This document shows positions 57,742 to 64,000 of a stretch of DNA of 64,000 bases, piece after piece. Below the pieces are notes generated by a model that saw nothing but the letters and a program-made list of their open reading frames with translations, made no database searches and had not been told where the DNA came from. This DNA is from Zygnema cylindricum. Its lineage: Eukaryota; Streptophyta; Zygnematophyceae; Zygnematales; Zygnemataceae. A program made the position numbers and the translations under genes. The DNA is taken from contig JBBHKE010002145.1 of the NCBI GenBank assembly GCA_037447655.1, forward strand, positions 51,861 to 115,860, read 5' to 3'. The first letter of the stretch is position 1, and each line of letters opens with the position of its first letter.

Positions 57742-57924
57742 CTGTATGCCGCCAAAAGCTCACTTCGCGTGGCGGCTATAATGTCGGCCGTCCGATCAAA
57801 ACATATTTTACACGGTTCAGATTCGCGTACATGCAGGAATTGCTCTTTTTGGTTAGTCTGCTGTTAATTAGCTATTGCGTTAATGTTTATATATCTTTGA
57901 AACCCGTCACATGTATCGTTTTGT

Positions 57925-57995
57925 TAGCCTTAATGGTTAAGGCGTTAGGATATAGAGAATCTAGAGGTCGCAGGTTCAAATCTAGTCTTAGGCAT
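57925..57995 (+). mobile_element. tRNA-derived SINE-like segment
   Basis: TTAGCCTTAATGGTTAAGGC resembles a polymerase III A box with D-arm, and GCAGGTTCAAATCTAG resembles a B box, about 35 bp apart. The D-arm pairs (GCC/GGC), but the acceptor and T stems pair poorly. A SINE head or tRNA relic is therefore more likely than a tRNA gene. Short inverted words TGCCGCCA (57747) and TGGCGGCA (58044) bracket the segment. Confidence 0.45.
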
Positions 57996-58059
57996 CATTT
58001 TAGTAAATTACCCTTTACTTCAAAAACTGCCACTTCCTAAATATGGCGGCAGCCATGGC

Positions 58060-59530
58060 GCGCCTCTGATCCTCACTCTCTTTCTTTAAAGCAAAACTAA
58101 AATAGGGAAGTGAACTATTAATCCATCTTTTCAACAATCGACAAGCGTGCGATTCGTACAAATGAAAACCGCTCGGCGCCGGCACCAAACCGAGCCGACA
58201 TAAAATTACAGTATCGAATGAAACAACACATAACTGAGGGTCTGATGCGAACCGAACAAAACATTTGACGGCGCGATTTTGGCCGACGCCGATTCGCCCA
58301 TTATCCTAACATTTCACTGTCGATGTAAGACGGTTGCTTTGTATATAGTGTGGCTCGATTTTGTTGCGCGTGGCGATGCGCATTTTTTTCATTTAATTTC
58401 AAATGATATGGTTCTTCTTATTATAACAATTTATTTCGTTTCGTGCGTTATAATATTTTTGTACGAAACTTATACTACTTTAGTTTAAAATTGATTCCTT
58501 TCACTATGCGTCTAAGTTCAATGTAACGATTACATGATTAAATTTCAATTTTGCGGCTAAGTTCTCTCACCGTGGAGCTCACATAACGACAAAAATTGAG
58601 TGTCTGCAACACTTTATATTTACATGTGGTTGCCGCAATTTTGTTACCGTAAACGTTTGCCAGCCGTGTGAATTGCTATTTTTATTATGACGGTCGACGT
58701 TCGCAAGCGCGGCATTATTTCAAGCAGTTGAAAAATATTTTCAAAGTCAAAGTTGTTCAACCAATTGACCGTCAAATTTGTACTCAACGGTGCTTTATTT
58801 GTACCTATGTGTACTTCAAACTTACGTTTTTTGACAAAATGACGTAAGTGACTGTCCGCAACCAAAACAGTCACTGTCATTATCAATTCCCTAAATATAT
58901 ATCTCTAAAAAATATTCCCTTAGATGGTGTCCCCATGTACTAAAGTATCGGCATTTTTTGTCGTTTTCACCCAAAATTCAATCCTGAACGCGAAAAACTT
59001 TAATTGTACGAGAAAATCAGTTTTTCCACAGTCAAGCGAACGTCAATTCGATTATTCGAATGTGGTTTACGTTTGTCGTCATGTGAACGCATTTTGACGT
59101 TTTAATCTTTTTGATCCACGGGCAAGAGAAACCAGCCCATCAAAAAATTGTATCTCGCGAGGGGATTTCAATCAAAGTATCGCCCAAACATCGAATGAAG
59201 GTAAAGTTCCATCACATGTTTTTGTAATCGTACGGCCAACTTTACAAACCGGGTCGATTGAGGGTGAAGTTCCATCAAGAGAAAAGTGGCGTAGTTTACA
59301 GAATCCATGACTCTCCGTACCAAATCGTACCGCTTATTTTGTTTTTATACAAAAAACAAAATTACAAAGAATCTTGTCGATACTCTCCGAAGGTCTTGGA
59401 GGTAATACAGGCCCTTAGATGTTCATCTGCGAGGAGTTCGCTTCATTTTTTTCTTTAACTATCAACCCACCTCGAGGAGGTGGGTTGGCAGATACATAAA
59501 AAAAAAATCGTGACACGCTGGACGATTAAG
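58060..59530. other. Gene-free, AT-rich stretch
   Basis: No supported gene. GGGTCGATTGAGGGTGAAGT at 59242 recurs in inverted form at 61505-61580 and loosely at 60130, pointing to an undefined dispersed repeat. Confidence 0.4.
59463..59487. repeat. Hairpin with 11-bp arms
   Basis: CAACCCACCTC and its exact complement are separated by GAG. Confidence 0.8.
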
Positions 59531-59531
59531 C

Positions 59532-59734
59532 TACACCGCGCATCGTTATTAGCGTTATGAACTCTATATCGGCACCCCAAAATTTTGACATTAATACCTT
59601 AAATAGAATAAACCACGCTATTTACGGACGTGGACCATAATCTGCCACGTCTCCTGGAACTAAATTAGAATGAATGACGCTAATTTTTTCTTTACACTAA
59701 TAATTTCTCAATGCTAATAACGATTCGCGGTGTA
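59532..59734 (+). mobile_element. TA-flanked MITE, family C-like, copy 3
   Basis: A 199-bp element between TA dinucleotides with termini CACCGCGCATCGTTATTAGC and GCTAATAACGATTCGCGGTG. The interior differs from the other family C copies. Confidence 0.75.
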
Positions 59735-60687
59735 CTTGTCATGATGGAAAACCAACGAAAAATCTTCATATTTGCACATGACACGCGGTTTCCAAAATAC
59801 AACCGAAAACATAAACGAAATTTCGTAATATTCCCTCGTCACGCTATATTCGTTAACTTTTGTTCGTCACACTATTTTTCTCAAGGGACTTTCGTTATGT
59901 TCGAAAAGTGAAGCCCTAAAAATTGAGCTGGCGTACAGACTGGCGTCTGCAAAAAGTATGATATTTTTGTCGTATTGATACTTCGTACGCAAGTACATGG
60001 TACGCAAGTCAAGATTTGAACTTAAGTTTGTCGGTGCAAAAATCTGAAAGATATTCAATATCGGACCGTAGCTTGCGTGGCGCCATTCAATATAGAACAC
60101 GTGGCTTACAGACTCTACGTGATGGAACATCGACTCAGGGTAGAATTCCATTAGACGAAAAGTGTGGTTCGTTACTGGACGCCGTACAAGCTCGTACATA
60201 TTCGTACCATGCCGTACCTTAAAAACACTTGTCAGACTAAATATCGTTACTGGAAAACCTGTCGGGAAGCTCCAATGATGTAGGCGTAATTCCTGACCGT
60301 TGGATATTTCACTTTTTCAGATCCGCTTAGCAATCGCGCACATCATCCAGTGTGACGATACTCTCCTCGGGAGGAGAGTTGTACGATACTAGACGTGTAC
60401 CATTGGTACACGTGAAAAATAAAAAAATATCAGCTTGAACAAGCGATCACAGGTCTACACGTCGTATAGGCCATGTACTTTCGTCGTATGGTCCATGTGC
60501 CGCCTGCCACGCTGGATGCAGGTTAGCCGAAAATATTTTCGCACGCTCAGTCTGACATCCACTGACATTCAAAGTTTGCCGCGACCTTCAAAGTTTACCG
60601 CGTCGTTTTGCCATTCCGTTTCGAAATTTTGATTTCCGTTTTCAAAATCAAAAATCTGGTCGCAAACTTTACGTACGAATCATTAGC
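59735..60687. other. Gene-free stretch
   Basis: No gene recognised. It contains GTGGCGCCATTCAATATAG at 60077, with a related GTGGCGCCAATCATAATTGA at 61391. GGTAGAATTCCATTAG at 60139 recurs inverted near 61497. Confidence 0.35.
60360..60379. repeat. Hairpin with 9-bp arms
   Basis: ACTCTCCTC and its exact complement are separated by GG. Confidence 0.8.
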
Positions 60688-61309
60688 TACACCACGAATC
60701 ATAATTAGAGTAAATTACTCTAATTCGGTCGCACGAAATTTCGACTCTATCACATCAAATAGAGTAATCGATTCTAATTTTTTCATTATTCTAATTTAGG
60801 TGAGGTTTAATTAGCGTAAAAAATTCTAATATAGGTTAATTTTAAATAGTGTGGAGTACGGACGACGTCTGACAGTGCAAAATTGTACTTTTATGAGTAA
60901 AAAGGTACAAATAATGATTTAATAGAATCGCGCTCGCACGTGATATCGCACTAAACAAAAAAATCAATCACATCGAAAAAAAGCCGTTCGCATAAATCTC
61001 GTCCGTCGACAGCATCGTCGTCAGTGTGAACATTAACTGACATTCAATGCGACAAATATTATTAGCGTCATAATGACGTCAATACTTTACCAGACTGACA
61101 CATTTTGTACATCTACGTAATTTAGTGTTCATAATTATCGCGCACATAATTATCGCCGACATAACCCAATATAGAATAACTAAATAAATTAGAGTAAACT
61201 TCATAGTTGAAAAAGCTCTTTCACATAAATTAGCGTCAATTACTCAAATTATTTTTTTTGGTTTTTTTACTCTAATTTTTTCATTACTCTAATTACGATT
61301 CGCGGTGTA
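60688..61309 (+). mobile_element. TA-flanked MITE, family B, copy 3
   Basis: A 618-bp element between TA dinucleotides. The left end is CACCACGAATCATAATTAGA and the right end TCTAATTACGATTCGCGGTG. It is nearly collinear with 23353-23971, including the GTCAGTGTGAACATTAACTG interior. Confidence 0.88.
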
Positions 61310-61953
61310 CCTCCAGTCGTACATATATTTCGTTCAGACTTTCCATTGAAGATTTTCTTTAAGAATTTCAAATCTGGAGTCTAACTTACGTGGCGCCAAT
61401 CATAATTGAGGAAGGTTTGTTACTGGCCCGACAAAATGGAATAGTCTTCCCGTAAATGCTGCCAGTAGAAATTTTCGTACATTTTCTGGGACCGCCTAAC
61501 GGAATTCTACCCTCAATCGACCCGGTCTGTAGAGTTTGCCTTACAATTACAGAAACGTATGATGGAACTTCACCCTTAATAGGCATTCCTAGAAATAAGC
61601 GTATTTCTTTTTTTTGTTTTACTATAGGTTGTCCCACGTAAGAGGAAGGATATCAAATATGGCCTGAGCGTCCGTCCCAGATCCGTACCCAGGTATAGAG
61701 TTCTCTCACACCGAAATCAAACTTGTTACTTGTTTGGTCAGTAAAACTATTATTAATGCATCATCCTTTCTTTACATATGTATGAAGATCTTCGAAATTG
61801 GTTAGTAGCCAATCTCGGGATTATAAAAGATAGTCCCACGCGAAACTTTGTTAATCATTAAATTTGTTTCAACAAGCACGTAAACATTATACTTGTTCTC
61901 ATCGAAATACAAATCCAATTTCGTACAAAATTTGAAAGCGTCTTTGTCTTTAC
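61310..61953. other. Gene-free stretch
   Basis: Contains the inverted copy of the undefined dispersed repeat seen at 59242 and 60139. No gene recognised. Confidence 0.35.
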
Positions 61954-62181
61954 TACACCATGAATCGTTATTAGTGTCAGGGCTTTTTTCGCCACTTAAA
62001 ACATATTTTATCCGTACACATTTGTCGACTTGTGGATTTGACGGTTGTGATTTAAAGGTAACATTCTCAGCTTCCGATTGGCGGTCTCAAATTGAAAATC
62101 CGACAAGTGTGTACGGAGATAATATGTTTTAAGTGGCGAGAAAAACCTTGACAGTTGACACTAATAACGATTCAAGGTGTA
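61954..62181 (+). mobile_element. TA-flanked MITE, family C, copy 2
   Basis: A 224-bp element between TA dinucleotides with termini CACCATGAATCGTTATTAGT and ACTAATAACGATTCAAGGTG. Long internal inverted words (CGCCACTTAAAACATATTTT / AATATGTTTTAAGTGGCG) make it a strong foldback. Confidence 0.82.
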
Positions 62182-62261
62182 CTTTATTATTTAGTGTGTG
62201 AAAATGTGTTAATCTGTACTAAAACTGCTACGGAAAGCGTACAGCCGTTCAATAAAAAGTC

Positions 62262-63212
62262 TTAGGGCGTGTTCCCATGTAACCGAAACTTTGAAACGTT
62301 ACTTTGGATTTTAGCGCAGATTTTACGGTGTACTTTTCAAAGTGTTCCTATGTCAATCATTACTTGCGCCTTCATTACTTCAAATATGTGCCAGGTGTAA
62401 ACGTCTACAAAATATGCGACAGTCTACTATAGTACGAAACGAAATGTAGACGACTACGAAACTTCCTAAAATTAGTGACGCCTACAAAAACGGCGAAGGT
62501 TGTAGACGTCGAGTTTTTTGTGACATTGTAGATGTTTAGGGTTTTGTGACATTGCGAAGTCATCCTAGTGACGTCATCCAACACATAAATTTTCTGCCAT
62601 GGCTTCCCGATTTCTTTTTCTTACAATTTATCATTCGATATGCCATCAAAGTGAGACCAAAAGTAGTAAAAATAAAAGGATAAATATATATCTTTCATTC
62701 GAGACTATTATTGGTGTATTTCATTTAGTGATGAGAGAAAGAGGAGCGGTCGAGTGAAAAATATGGGGAGAGACGAGAACGTTGTAAGTTTTTGCAAAGG
62801 ACCCATGAAAGAAAGTGGAGGTCCGAGACCCCAACGAATATTTTTCCGTACATGCTTGTTATTTTTGTACGTACATGTGCGTGACGAGCATGTAAAAAAA
62901 TAACGTGTACTCTCCCTCGTTCAAAAATTTCGAAGACGTTTCACGCGTGCAATACTTGCTTTCTATATAGGGTGTTATTTTGATGAAAGTCATATTGCAA
63001 TTTTATTCCATTACAAGTGTGAAGATGAACTGGAAGTGGGTCGCGATGAAGAAACGCCAAATTGTCATACCTTCCAAGTTCCAAAATGATGCAAAATAAA
63101 CTTGTGTTTTTGCCCATTTTTCGTACGGCGTAATATTTTCTCGTTGGAAGTCCCATTTTTTGTGAAAATGATGGAAAAAACCCTTACTTGAACACATGGG
63201 AACACGCCCTTA
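62262..63212 (+). mobile_element. Harbinger-type MITE with TTA target duplication
   Basis: A 945-bp element. The inverted ends GGGCGTGTTCCCATGT and ACATGGGAACACGCCC are perfect over 16 bp, and TTA flanks both sides (62262-62264, 63210-63212). A 3-bp TTA duplication with GGGCGTG-type ends is the PIF/Harbinger signature. Harbinger transposase relics at 1-950 and 40561-42066 show that the superfamily has been present. No open frame inside is a gene. Confidence 0.85.
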
Positions 63213-63365
63213 GAAAACGGCGTCGAAACGCGAAAGTGAGTGGCGCTGCCACGGGAAAGCGCCCTCAGATTTCATTCCTAGTAATAAAGACGGAAGAAAA
63301 TCACGCAAACCTTTTCTCACATGTCATGCCGCATGGTGTCAGTCGCGGACATGCACAATATTTTG

Positions 63366-63550
63366 CATGCGCGCACGATATAGTGCGCACGCACGCATGA
63401 TATTGTGCACGCGCGAGCGAGATTTTGCATGCGTGCACGATATTTCGCACGCGCGCACGATATTGCGCACACGCACGCGATATTCAACACGCTCGAACGA
63501 AATCATACATGCACGCACGATTATTTTTGCGCGCGTGCATGATTTCCGTT
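63366..63550 (+). repeat. 20-bp alternating purine-pyrimidine tandem repeat
   Basis: About nine units of 20-22 bp of the form CACGCGCGCACGATATTGCG. Long GCGCGCAC/ACGCACGC runs are Z-DNA-prone. The Arg/Ala/His-rich frames on both strands follow from the repeat. Confidence 0.85.
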
Positions 63551-63747
63551 CGCACGTGCAAAGGCACATCGGTTCACTTATCTTTGACGTGTACGCGATT
63601 CGTGTACACGTCTATTTGTACATGTACTAATTTCGTGCGTACTATTGTTTCTTTCGTGCGCAAGTACACAATTTTGGAGTACATACGTGAAGTAGCGTTT
63701 GGCAATACAGCGCGATATCCGGGAGTACCATCGACGCTTCGATGTAC

Positions 63748-64000
63748 CATTATATATTTAAGCCGCGAACCCATGTAGGTTCGCGCGTACATGTAGTTAG
63801 AGAGGGTTTTTACCCTCGGACAGTGGATTATGCGGAACGTGCGGCAGACAATGTTGGCCGCCTATTGGCCAACATTCTAAGTAGTTCTTTCATGTGAACT
63901 AGCCTAGACTTAGGTTAGGGTTTGCGTAGGCGTAGCGTAGCTAATACTTAGTCCATTTTCAGACTTAGAGAATTTAGCTTTTGGACAAGAATTTTCTCTT
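63748..64000 (+). other. Possible promoter or LTR-like region at window edge
   Basis: TATATATTTAAG at 63751 resembles a TATA box. Three close hairpins follow: CGCGAACC/GGTTCGCG (63764-63785), GAGGGT/ACCCTC (near 63803-63818) and AATGTTGGCC/GGCCAACATT (63850-63876). No coding sequence is seen before the window ends. Confidence 0.3.

Noticed and set aside
57925-57995. Functional tRNA gene
   Set aside because: A- and B-box-like words are present, but acceptor and T stems do not pair well; a SINE or tRNA relic is more likely.

Overview
The window is nuclear DNA from an intron-rich, transposon-laden eukaryote of the green lineage. Supporting evidence: spliced genes with GT-AG introns, a plastid phosphoenolpyruvate/phosphate-type translocator, a plant-type Ran GTPase, a leucine-rich-repeat gene built of 66-72-nt exons, a chromodomain Ty3/gypsy element, Ty1/copia, and PIF/Harbinger and TA-target MITEs. 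A streptophyte with a large repetitive genome fits best; a charophyte such as Chara is my guess, but the sequence alone does not prove it.

Layout. 1-3 kb: end of a PIF/Harbinger transposase relic, then a long TCTGTC-rich block facing a GACAGA-rich block. 3.7-8.9 kb: MITE, Ran GTPase copy 1 (8 exons) and, on the other strand, the last exon of an unrecognised gene. 9-11.2 kb: a decayed non-LTR retrotransposon on the minus strand, inserted into that duplicated segment. 12.4-13 kb: G-rich/C-rich block. 13.4-14 kb: MITE. 14.2-21.9 kb: a complete but broken Ty3/gypsy chromovirus with LTRs, primer site, polypurine tract and a 5-bp target duplication. 23.3-25.1 kb: more MITEs and a truncated hAT-like element. 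25.0-30.3 kb: second copy of the Ran segment, encoding an identical protein. 32.5-36.7 kb: a Ty1/copia element cut inside reverse transcriptase and joined to a second copy of its own start. 37.8-42.1 kb: a decayed two-gene Harbinger transposon (Myb-like ORF and convergent transposase) with ~149-bp tandem repeats between the genes. 42.1-44.0 kb: a 42-bp minisatellite. 45.4-46.2 kb: purine/pyrimidine and GC-rich block. 46.4 kb: MITE. 48.3-53.0 kb: an LRR gene ending in a cysteine-rich EGF-like domain. 54.5-57.7 kb: the phosphate translocator on the minus strand. 57.9-64 kb: gene-poor DNA with a tRNA-derived SINE-like segment, four MITEs and a 20-bp alternating purine-pyrimidine repeat.

The likely functional host genes are the two Ran copies (nuclear transport and spindle GTPase), the LRR gene (secreted or surface recognition protein) and the translocator (plastid inner envelope). 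They are unrelated neighbours, not a pathway. Most remaining DNA is transposons or repeats. Nothing here is a clearly new biological system. The items most worth a second look are the patchwork-identity Ran duplication, the TA-flanked MITE clan sharing one terminal motif, the non-LTR element with a 3' oligo-T end, and the codon-phased 42-bp minisatellite.
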